Below are positions 1 to 7,232 of a stretch of 22,759 nt of DNA, in pieces (positions within the stretch are counted from its first letter, which is position 1; each line of letters begins with the position of its first letter). A program made the translations under genes and the position numbers. The notes under the pieces were generated by a model. The model saw only the letters and a list, made by a program, of their open reading frames with translations. It made no database searches and was not told the origin of the DNA. The stretch comes from Fragilaria radians (lineage: Eukaryota > Bacillariophyta > Fragilariophyceae > Fragilariales > Fragilariaceae): assembly GCA_900642245.1 (NCBI GenBank), contig CAAAJI010000140.1, positions 49,529 through 72,287 of the forward strand. Direction: 5' to 3'.

Positions 1-728
1 GGTGCATCTGTTACAGGTACTTCTGAGGTTGCGACAGGTCCAGGACTTCCCAATGTGGGTTCATTCTTGTCTGGAGTATCTGCAGTGGGAGCTTCGGTAT
101 CTGGGTTCTCCGTATTCTGAGGATCCGTCATAGGGGTTTCGGTGGCAATATTTGGACGATTGGATGGAGAAATCGCCGGCGCCTCGGATGTAGGACTTGG
201 ACTGGCGATAGGTCCTGATTAGAGAGAAAGTATTTTACATTTAAGTGCACGTGTTATAACAATGCATCTAAGTGGTATCAGTGTCCTTACCTTTTCCACA
301 TTCTTCATTCCCTTTCTTGCCCTTCCGACATCCGAATCTAGAATCGCGAGGATTTTTTTTCCCTTTCTTGCCTTTCTTTTTGCCGTATTGCATGTTATAT
401 CCCTTCCCCTTCCCACTTTCATAGTCCATCTCATCTCCACTCTCATAGCCCTTCCCCTTTCCACTTTCATAGCCCTTTTTTCCTTTCTTACCCTTCATTT
501 GGGAGTAACTTGATGACACCTCCTCGCCATGATCAGGTCCTTCTGTATCCTCGCCGATTAATTCTGGACTTATTTTTAGGAACAATTCTTTGATATATCC
601 AGGCTCTTGCTTTCCTCGATCGCCTCGAATTTCTTAATAGAAAGAAGTTCAGTTGTCAACTGCCCCGAGACATTGATTGTGACATGTAAGATGCTTACAA
701 GAATGAAAAGTAGAGATAAGGTAACCAT
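1..728 (-). CDS. Secreted Lys/Gly-rich, Pro/Ser/Thr-rich protein (partial, frame break)
   Basis: The gene reads leftwards and leaves the window at base 1. An ATG at 728 opens a 50-codon frame beginning MVTLSLLFILVSILHVTI, a textbook signal peptide with likely cleavage near VSG-Q; this frame stops at 576-578. The next frame is open from about 630 leftwards and encodes an acidic stretch (GEDTEGPDHGEE), then repeated GKKGKK and YESGKGKGY units with two isolated Cys. After the 215-290 intron the frame continues into a Pro/Ser/Thr/Glu-rich segment (SPSPTSEAPAISPS) still open at the edge. Polycationic Lys/Gly tracts plus PST-rich spacers behind a signal peptide are typical of diatom wall-associated proteins, so a silica or cell-wall matrix role is plausible but inferred. 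The two frames overlap at about 576-630. A one-base indel (real or a sequencing error) or an unrecognised intron must connect them; otherwise the gene is broken. Confidence 0.6.
215..290 (-). other. Spliceosomal intron, 76 bp
   Basis: On the minus strand the donor is AAAG|GTAAGGACAC and the acceptor is a pyrimidine-rich TTCTCTCTAATCAG. Removing it joins codon G|GA and keeps the frame from ECGKG into PIASPSPTSEAP, whereas reading through hits TAG 23 bases into the intron. Consensus sites, tract and frame continuity all agree. This is the only intron in the window I can define confidently. Confidence 0.85.
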
Positions 729-1249
729 CGCACTGCACCGAGAGTCTTTTCCGGGATGAAGTAATTGGGATTATGGTGCATAAAAATTGTGAGATTGCAT
801 ATATGGGTGCGCGAAGAATAATGTCACCTTTCATTGAATAGGAGCGTTGGCCAAATTTTCTATGACTACTGCATTGCCTTTAGTTGAAGGTTTGGCCAAG
901 GAAGCCGTTAACGTTATGATGTATTTTCAAATTCATTTGAAAAGTTCCAATGTACATATAGCCGAAAGAGTCACGTAGTAACAGATTCAGGACTTTGCTG
1001 TTTTAGGATCAGTGCTTCCTCATTTTGAGAGAAAAGCGTATATTTCCTTACAAAGTCTTTTCCTCTATGCATTTTCTATTTAATGCCACTGTCATGTCTC
1101 CTAAAAGAAATCTCTTTGTTCTTCCTTGTTTTTCAGAGCTAATTAGTGAGAAACATGAATTAAAATTATTTACAAACTGTCAAAGATGTAAATTAAGTGT
1201 TCAAGACAGAAAATGTTAAACATTGAATTCCAATTTGATAAGCTAGAGC
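729..1249. other. Intergenic, nothing recognised
   Basis: AT-rich sequence upstream of the secreted-protein gene. The short open frames here (for example 1025-1219 on +) lack coding-like composition or recognisable motifs. It probably contains the promoter of the minus-strand gene starting at 728, but I see no clear element. Confidence 0.4.
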
Positions 1250-1990
1250 TGATACTAAGCTTTAAATGCTTGAATTGAACTGTGCTCTTGCGACTGTTCT
1301 CATTCTTGTGTATATGCTCATCATTCAAATAGAAAACTTTCGATTTCCCGGGTTTGACTGAAGTAATTTAATAGTGGAGGGACATTATCTCATGTTCTCG
1401 ACCGTTCATATCTACCCAGAACTTCATAACCGGTCGTTCCTAAGATTCCTTATTTGTATCTTGACGCTTCTATTTTGAACTAACGATTAATCGTTTGATT
1501 GGATTGTGCCCTTTCTGGATGGAACGTTTTATCTTGGCCGATGTAGTAGCCTCACAACAATTATCAATGTTGATATCTTCAACTGATTCATGGAAAGAAT
1601 CCTTTTCGTTTCCTTCTTCAAATTCCAGACCTCATAGATCTTCTCCGAGCACTTCAAGTTTCTTGACTTGATAGCCTTGACAAAAATTATCTAAATTGTT
1701 TGGGAGATATCCCAAAAAAATGTGCACATTGTACCACGATACAAAGGCTTCCCTTGGATTTTCATGAATAATGGGTGTAATATGTTGCAGTCGATGTGTA
1801 TTTGGACCTATATCTTTGTCGCATACCTCTATCATTTCTTGCATTACCGAACATGGACTTTGTATGTTCGTTCAAACTTTCTTTCATTCCAGATTTTTCT
1901 CTACACTTTTCTAGCCCAGTGAACTTGTAAATTGTACAACCGTTCTTTGATCCCTTAACACTTTCAAGCAATACCCTTCGGTGATCTTTT
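1250..1990 (-). pseudogene. Decayed coding remnant, possibly Ty1/copia-like
   Basis: Three neighbouring minus-strand segments read like protein but are broken by stops and a frame change. About 1990-1790 reads LLESVKGSKNGCTIYKFTG. From 1844 another frame contains IFLGYLPNN and GYQVKKLEVLGEDL, meets TGA at 1632-1634, then continues in the same frame with LEFEEGNEKDSFHESVEDI to a stop at 1470-1472. About 1430-1250 has further coding-like stretches with an in-frame TAA. The FLGY...GYQV...FEE spacing recalls the end of the copia integrase region (FLGY...Y.V...RDV.F.E), which suggests a dead retroelement, but the similarity is short. A decayed host gene is equally possible. No LTRs were found. Confidence 0.35.
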
Positions 1991-2820
1991 TGCTATCTAT
2001 AAAAGCACACAACTAGCTTCCCCCTCATGTGATTAAGCGGATATCAATCACAACACTGTTTTCCAAGGATCCAGTCCATAACTTGTCAGTCCTCTTCTTT
2101 ACTTCTCCTTTACTATTAAGATATGTTTTACAAGTGTCCAACTTTCAATTGCAATTATTCATATTGTAGGTTTTTGCTGTCAATTTAAAGTTTGACTATT
2201 GACCGAAAATTTGTAAAGATTGTTGATGTTAGTTTGAACATTCATATTCTCCTTCCTTGAGCCCATATACAATGCGGTAACTTGATGCACTTGGTATTAT
2301 CTCAATTCCAGATGAAATAATACATTTAGTCAATCTAATTTTCATGATGAGGATTTTGTATCGATACTTCCTATTTCTGTAAAAGCAATGTTTTAGTGTA
2401 GTTACTTTTACTATATGGATTTTCTTCAATTTTTGGATTCACTTATTTCAGCATGAAAAGAGACTCATCATGATGTTGCCATCTTTCTTTGTCCTTTCAT
2501 GCCATTGCCTTACCCTTCTTGACTTGGCGTTGAATTTGGGAGTTGAGTTTAACTGGGTATTGGGTATAAGGTATACTCAGTGCACGAAAGAAACAATACG
2601 TTGTACTAGAATGTCATTGGAAATAAAATGCCCCCATCCGTATGGAAATTGTAGCGCGCATCTCGTTTCATAATTATTTTAGGTTATGCCACCTCGTGCT
2701 AGATAATTTTAACATGTGTGAATGAATTAATGAAAAACAGTTGTGTTGAAACGACGGTTTTTCCTAGTTTCGGTACGTAGAGGTACCATATAGGCGCAAT
2801 ATTGAGATCTCATCCGAGTC
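1991..2820. other. Intergenic, nothing recognised
   Basis: AT-rich DNA with only short, low-complexity frames. It must include the upstream region of the plus-strand gene at 2844. A small inverted repeat, GGTACGTAGAGGTACC, lies at about 2772-2787, but I cannot assign it a role. Confidence 0.35.
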
Positions 2821-2847
2821 ATGAGATCGCAGCGTAAGGCCGCATGA
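2821..2847 (+). promoter_or_regulatory. Candidate 8-codon uORF overlapping the main start
   Basis: ATG at 2821 opens MRSQRKAA and ends at TGA 2845-2847, overlapping the main ATG (2844) in a GCATGA junction. If the transcript starts upstream of 2821, ribosomes would stop exactly at the main start codon. The transcription start is not visible in sequence, so the element is tentative. Confidence 0.3.
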
Positions 2848-4544
2848 AAACTTCGGAGGAATCATTGGACGAGACGACGGCAGTGGCACATAGTCCATCC
2901 GTAGAGAATATTGATAATAATATCGATTACTCCAATTCTTTGGAAAGCAGTGGAACGATTTGTCTTGCTTGTGAAAGAAAGAGACTGGGTGGGAAACCAT
3001 ACAAGCATGGTCACGCGCCATTTTGTAGTAAGTCGATTTATTATGGCCTTAATGAGGAGCAAATATCAGCTTTGAAGGAGGAGAGATCCAATAAATTGAA
3101 GGATACAAAAGAAAATGTTCTTCGAAGAATGGGTTTATCCGTCAAGGACACTGAATTGAAGTTTCCTGATTCATCTTCAGCATATCCAAAGATTTGTGAT
3201 ATTCCTGCCAATCTTTCGTCCCATCATCTTTCAGAATTAGTTCGTCTCAATGAGACACCAAATTCGAAAGCACCCAAAGCTGTCATTATTATACTTCGTT
3301 ATCTCCAACTCTTGGCACCAAGTTTAAAAAAGGGAACAAATGAGATTATTGATCAGGAAGACAATCAAAGAAAATTAGAATTTTATAGAGAAGTCTTCCC
3401 CCGTGGAACGATATCATTTACAGTTCCAAAGGAAGATCCAATTCAGATACCTCATCCTGATTATCGTATCGCAGAAGATTGTCGATTGTTCTTGGTACGT
3501 TGGGAACTACAAACAACCGATGATCTCAAATGTCCACATTGTCCAGATGGAACACTAGTTTACAAAAAGGTTGGGATGACACGTGCAGCTGTCAGATTAG
3601 TACTTGACTTGGAAGGAAAACCAGCCTGGGCAGCAGGATCAATATATCGATGTGTCAGTTGCGATGCGTCAGTCCATGCAACCGATCCGGAATTGCTTCA
3701 GACGCTTCCTACATGGATGCAACATGGCTATCCTGTGGACTCTACTTGGATCAATAAGGCTAAATCATTTCAAATCGGTAGGAGGTTAGGAGCTTTGATT
3801 GAGACTCTTTTTATCAATGAGGGATACGATAGCCATTTTGTATCCTACTTCCTAAAGAAGTTATACGATATGCGATATCGTAGAGATTACAAATTGATGC
3901 AAGAAGCATTTGAAATGCATGGTCAGAGTGGTCCCTCCCGAGAGGAATGGACATTTGATCACTGGACCGGTGACTTTACGTTTCCAGTGGGAGATTTTTT
4001 GCGAGAAGCCTTGGATTTTGCTAGAACAAACGCGGGATTCCCATCGTTACGTACACCATGGAGAAGACAAGATCGTCGAAGTGCCGCGGCAGCAATGGCA
4101 TCTTCGAGACCCTCTACAGGATCTTCCTTGCCGACAAAGAGCGAGAATGAAGACGAGGATGACAAGGAGCCACCCAATAAGCAACCACGAATGGAATCTC
4201 CATCTCAAGATGTCCAAGCCGATCATCATCATCATCCGCAAGCAAGTCTTGCGCCATCAAGTCCTTCTGGAGTGGTAGCTATTAGTTCACCTCACATGTC
4301 TCCAGTGTTTCCTTCTGGTCAGTTATGGACAGAAGCACCCTATGTTCCGGATGCAAAGTTTCCGATTCCATACTCCTCACCATCACATGGTCCTCAGTCT
4401 CCACCACAATTTCCACCGGATTATGGTCTTGATGTTTCAGAGGACCCGACAACGCATTCTCCATCGAAATCCATTCCCAGTCATGTACCGTTGGAAACTA
4501 ATCATGACCCGGAGGATCCAAAGAATGATACTATTGAAGTTTAA
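2844..4544 (+). CDS. Unknown protein with two Cys clusters (DUF6729-like), 566 aa
   Basis: Single exon. The N-terminus has a possible zinc site, C40-x2-C43 followed by H55-x-H57 and C61. A second cluster, C230-P-H-C233 ... C270-V-S-C273, frames a stretch like LVLDLEGKPAW and is followed by DPELLQTLP. The order CPxC, hydrophobic 'VxDLxG', YxCxxC, 'DPxLLxxLP' resembles the DUF6729 family as I remember it, a family linked with transposon-like proteins in fungi and algae; this assignment is tentative. Residues about 400-566 are low-complexity, rich in Ser, Pro and acidic residues, with basic clusters (RRQDRR, KQPR) that could be nuclear signals. It may be a DNA-binding protein or a domesticated element-derived protein; the function is unknown. 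The ATG at 2844 is the first in frame. Confidence 0.8.
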   Translation: MKTSEESLDETTAVAHSPSVENIDNNIDYSNSLESSGTICLACERKRLGGKPYKHGHAPFCSKSIYYGLNEEQISALKEERSNKLKDTKENVLRRMGLSVKDTELKFPDSSSAYPKICDIPANLSSHHLSELVRLNETPNSKAPKAVIIILRYLQLLAPSLKKGTNEIIDQEDNQRKLEFYREVFPRGTISFTVPKEDPIQIPHPDYRIAEDCRLFLVRWELQTTDDLKCPHCPDGTLVYKKVGMTRAAVRLVLDLEGKPAWAAGSIYRCVSCDASVHATDPELLQTLPTWMQHGYPVDSTWINKAKSFQIGRRLGALIETLFINEGYDSHFVSYFLKKLYDMRYRRDYKLMQEAFEMHGQSGPSREEWTFDHWTGDFTFPVGDFLREALDFARTNAGFPSLRTPWRRQDRRSAAAAMASSRPSTGSSLPTKSENEDEDDKEPPNKQPRMESPSQDVQADHHHHPQASLAPSSPSGVVAISSPHMSPVFPSGQLWTEAPYVPDAKFPIPYSSPSHGPQSPPQFPPDYGLDVSEDPTTHSPSKSIPSHVPLETNHDPEDPKNDTIEV

Positions 4545-4576
4545 CAACAACATGCGATAATGGGGCGGGAAAGAAT

Positions 4577-4594
4577 GAGAGAGAGAGAGAGAGA
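4577..4594. repeat. (GA)n microsatellite
   Basis: Nine GA units just downstream of the stop of the 566-aa gene, likely in its 3' UTR or between convergent 3' ends. Confidence 0.9.
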
Positions 4595-4731
4595 CATCAT
4601 TTGGGGGTACACACGATTTATATGTTGACAGAATAAGCAGTGGGTGTAAAACAGTATAGAGGGTTGAGTTAAAAATTCTTTACAATTATTTTCTCGGTAC
4701 ATCCATAATTGGGTATATTACCAAAAGATTA

Positions 4732-5184
4732 TCATTCGTCTTCTTCCATTGCTTCTTCTTCTTCGTCGTCCTCCTCCTCCTCTTCTTCTTCTCTCGCTTC
4801 TTCTAATAATCTTGCTTCATTCTTTAATCGATCTTCCTTTGTTTCAGGTAATAATTCTTCCCAACTATCCAATACATGTTGACATTGATCTAACAATGTC
4901 ACACAGGCAGACTGCAATGCCTTTCCAGATGCATATTTAGATTGTTCTTGTTGTTCATTCGTCGAAATTCTTGTTTGTACACGAATTTGTACCATGGGTT
5001 CCGATGGATGGGGAACCGAATAACCAGCAAATTCGACATTATTACTGGAACCATCTTCTATCAAAACATGACGTAATGCATTTGCTAATGTATGATCTTC
5101 ATCACCTAAACAAAATGTTTGTCCCGAATCAATAACTTGAAAGATTGTTTTGGCATGAGGATTCTTCACTTCATTGACGGACAT
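4732..5184 (-). CDS. RPAC2: RNA polymerase I and III subunit RPAC2 (AC19 homolog)
   Basis: A 150-aa protein carrying the RPB11/RPAC2 dimerisation signature: DEDHTLANALRHVL, followed by VEFAGYSVPHPSEPMVQIRVQT. In the family this alpha-like subunit pairs with RPAC1/AC40 in the assembly platform shared by Pol I and Pol III, in the nucleolus and nucleus. After the fold comes a helical stretch (QSACVTLLDQCQHVLDSWEEL) and a strongly acidic tail of Glu/Asp ending MEEDE, longer than I expect for the core subunit. I start at the ATG at 5184, just before VNEVKNPHAKT, because the family begins close to this point; an in-frame extension to 5250 exists but reads unlike RPAC2. No intron. It converges on the gene ending at 4544 and diverges from the MMAA-like gene. 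Confidence 0.9.
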   Translation of the reverse strand: MSVNEVKNPHAKTIFQVIDSGQTFCLGDEDHTLANALRHVLIEDGSSNNVEFAGYSVPHPSEPMVQIRVQTRISTNEQQEQSKYASGKALQSACVTLLDQCQHVLDSWEELLPETKEDRLKNEARLLEEAREEEEEEEDDEEEEAMEEDE

Positions 5185-5253
5185 GATGATGGGAAAATTG
5201 TGGAAGAGGCTGTGGTTGCCGACATTTTTGGAACTGTATAGTACTAACAATAT

Positions 5254-5465
5254 CTACCGTAATTTGCGTAGTTTAAGGGATGGGGAATGTACATGAATCA
5301 CTTCTGAAATCTCGTAATCACCGCAAAAAATATTTTTTTGGTTGTACAAGATTCCCTACAGTAAGACTAGTCAATGCCGTTTTCACGATGTACATGAGAT
5401 TCCGTGAAGATTCCGTCAAAATCCCTTAATCACCGGTATCCCTTAATCAGCGCAAATTACGGTAG
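5254..5465. mobile_element. MITE with ~28-bp terminal inverted repeats, TA-flanked
   Basis: The left end CTACCGTAATTTGCG (5254-5268) is the exact reverse complement of the right end (5451-5465). Extending inward gives 28-nt ends with only three mismatches, finishing in TTAAGGGAT. The ends can be read as TA|CCGTAATTTGCG...CGCAAATTACGG|TA, which fits a TA target duplication and a Tc1/mariner-type non-autonomous element. Two subterminal copies of TCCCTTAATCA(C/G)CG lie near the right end. No coding capacity. It occupies more than half of the divergent upstream region between RPAC2 and the MMAA-like gene. Confidence 0.75.
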
Positions 5466-5573
5466 TCATTTTGGACTGTCGGGTCGAGTAGTACTAGTAC
5501 TCAGAAATCAAAATGCGAATTTTTGGTATTCTCATTTTTCATTAGATTTCATAGACACACAACATCCATAAGG
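5466..5573 (+). promoter_or_regulatory. Short upstream region of the MMAA-like gene
   Basis: These 108 bases lie between the MITE and the MMAA-like ATG. They contain a perfect 12-bp palindrome, AGTACTAGTACT (about 5489-5500), and a possible 10-codon uORF (ATG 5513 to TAG 5543-5545). The palindrome is seen directly; any regulatory role is inference. Confidence 0.3.
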
Positions 5574-6824
5574 ATGACACGAATAAATCCTTTATTGCTT
5601 CGATCCTTACCTACTCCTACCCATGGTCTTTGTCCTCGGATGACGAGACAAGGACTACTAGTCTACCAACAAATTCCTTCTGTACCGTCATTTCATTCCC
5701 AAAGGGCTCCACCATTCTCCTCATTTCGAATGTACACCCATATTCCTTGTCAGGAACGATCGTCACCCATATTAATGGAACCATCGACACAACATTTACT
5801 TGACGGTATCCTCTCTCAGGATCCACACACGCAACGATTTTCATTATCACGAGCGATAACACTAATCGAATCTAAATTACCACGACATCACGATCAAGCC
5901 AATGTATTGTTGGAACATATATTACGACTTGGGAACGAAAATTCATCCTTGTCATCATTGACCAATAATACGACATTACCACCAAAATTACGTTTGGGTA
6001 TCGCTGGTCCACCGGGTGCTGGAAAATCTACACTGATTGAAATGTTTGGAACATGGATGTTGAATCAAAAGTTACTATCCAAATTAGCAGTCGTTTGTGT
6101 AGATCCATCTAGTACTGTTACGGGAGGTTCTATTCTTGGCGACAAGACACGGATGATACAATTATCCTCTCGTCAGGATGCCTTTGTACGACCATCTTCC
6201 AATGGGACCAACTTGGGGGGATTGGCAGCCTATACCGATGATGTCGTTTCTCTTTGTCAGGCTGCCAATTATGAATGGGTCATTGTCGAAACTGTTGGTT
6301 TGGGACAATCGGAAGTAGAAATTTCACAATCTGTCGATATCATGGTCCTCGTCCTATCCCCAGCCAGTGGTGATGAATTGCAGGGAATCAAAAAAGGGAT
6401 TTTAGAAGTTGCTGATGTTATTGTTGTCAACAAGGCAGATGGGTCTCTATTGTCAGCGGCACGACGGACAGCTGCCGATTATCAGCAAGCAGCAAGGTCA
6501 TCATCATCGCCATCATCCTCGTCATCTCGTCCACCTGTTATGCTGGTATCAGCACATACTCAGACGGGCTTTCAAGAATTATGGGATCAAATTCAATCCC
6601 AATGTCATTCCAAAATTCAATCCGGTCAATGGGCGCAACGCCGGCAAGTGCAAGCCAAATATTGGATGTGGAAGCATTGGCAACGGATGCTTACTGAGGA
6701 GACACAACAAAATCCAACCTTGAAACGTACGGCTGAAACATTGATGCAAGACTTGAATAATGGGACCTGTACACCACGATTGGCAGCCAGACACTTACTT
6801 CGTAGTTGTATAGTACATACCTAA
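5574..6824 (+). CDS. MMAA: Mitochondrial MMAA/MeaB-type G3E GTPase, B12 chaperone
   Basis: A 416-aa P-loop GTPase of the MeaB/MMAA/ArgK family. In order: Walker A GPPGAGKST (about 145-153), VDPSST (176-181), the family signature GGSILGDKTRM (184-194), ETVGLGQSE (239-247) and base-recognition NKAD (286-289). In the family it gates cofactor loading and protects adenosylcobalamin-dependent methylmalonyl-CoA mutase in mitochondrial propionate and branched-chain catabolism. The first ~120 residues are rich in Arg, Ser and hydrophobics and lack acidic residues near the start, as expected for a mitochondrial presequence. The in-frame extension to 5523 begins with TTG, so I use the ATG at 5574. A Ser run (ARSSSSPSSSSS) from a TCA/TCG repeat interrupts the segment after NKAD. 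No intron. Confidence 0.92.
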   Translation: MTRINPLLLRSLPTPTHGLCPRMTRQGLLVYQQIPSVPSFHSQRAPPFSSFRMYTHIPCQERSSPILMEPSTQHLLDGILSQDPHTQRFSLSRAITLIESKLPRHHDQANVLLEHILRLGNENSSLSSLTNNTTLPPKLRLGIAGPPGAGKSTLIEMFGTWMLNQKLLSKLAVVCVDPSSTVTGGSILGDKTRMIQLSSRQDAFVRPSSNGTNLGGLAAYTDDVVSLCQAANYEWVIVETVGLGQSEVEISQSVDIMVLVLSPASGDELQGIKKGILEVADVIVVNKADGSLLSAARRTAADYQQAARSSSSPSSSSSRPPVMLVSAHTQTGFQELWDQIQSQCHSKIQSGQWAQRRQVQAKYWMWKHWQRMLTEETQQNPTLKRTAETLMQDLNNGTCTPRLAARHLLRSCIVHT

Positions 6825-7109
6825 TGGAAAGATAATTATTCAAGGGCGTATCCAAACTCTCTCCAATTTTTACCCTCTTGTATTCTTTTGAATAGGTGTT
6901 GTCATAAGACATTTCGTAGAACCAAGTTTACAATTACAAAGGTATATATATATATATATATATGCAATTGACTAAAGATAAGTATATTCAGAGGATTATA
7001 GAAAAATATAAACATATAAACTATGTAAATGAGTGGATTGACTGCATGTCCATGGTTGTCTTAGGAAATTTTTATAGTTGTTGAATGTTGCAGCATTGAC
7101 GTTATTCGC
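6825..7109. other. Convergent intergenic region with (TA)n tract
   Basis: 3' region shared by the MMAA-like gene and the ECM29-Ariadne gene. A (TA)n tract lies at 6943-6963. The pre-insertion stop codon of the minus-strand gene is at 7061-7063, now separated from its coding frame by the MITE. Confidence 0.6.
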
Positions 7110-7232
7110 CAGGGCCGGTCGTTTTCTCCGCGGAGAATTTCTCCGCCTGTGAAATTTTACATCTCCGAGAAATACTGCTCCGTAGCTTTTCACTGGCGGA
7201 GAAATTCTCCGCGGAGAAAACGACCAGGTTTG
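7110..7232. mobile_element. 123-bp foldback MITE inside the 3' end of a gene
   Basis: The arms 7117-7154 and 7188-7225 are inverted repeats of 38 nt with one mismatch, built of repeated CTCCGCGGAG and TTTCTCCGCC blocks. A perfect 9-bp direct repeat, GTTATTCGC, flanks it at 7101-7109 and 7233-7241, which I read as the target-site duplication. The outer end CAGGGCCGGTC is hAT-like; a 9-bp duplication would also suit Mutator-type elements. It is GC-rich compared with the surroundings and has no coding capacity of its own, yet its right arm is translated as the C-terminus of the minus-strand gene. Confidence 0.85.

Noticed and set aside
262..513. Plus-strand 83-aa frame opposite the secreted-protein exon
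   Set aside because: It is the complement of the Lys/Gly repeat; the Phe/Leu-rich composition is a direct consequence of the opposite strand's AAG/GGA codons.
1632..1634. In-frame TGA considered as a selenocysteine codon
   Set aside because: Further stops and a frame change nearby point to decay, no SECIS-like element was recognised, and no selenoprotein family matches.
3910..4278. 122-aa frame inside the 566-aa gene
   Set aside because: Same strand, shifted frame, no family features; shadow of the real coding frame.
5185..5250. N-terminal extension of RPAC2
   Set aside because: The 22 extra residues do not resemble the family and start within four bases of the MITE; the internal Met fits the expected start.
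5523..5573. N-terminal extension of the MMAA-like protein
   Set aside because: The frame begins with TTG, not ATG; the first ATG is at 5574 and gives a normal mitochondrial-type N-terminus.
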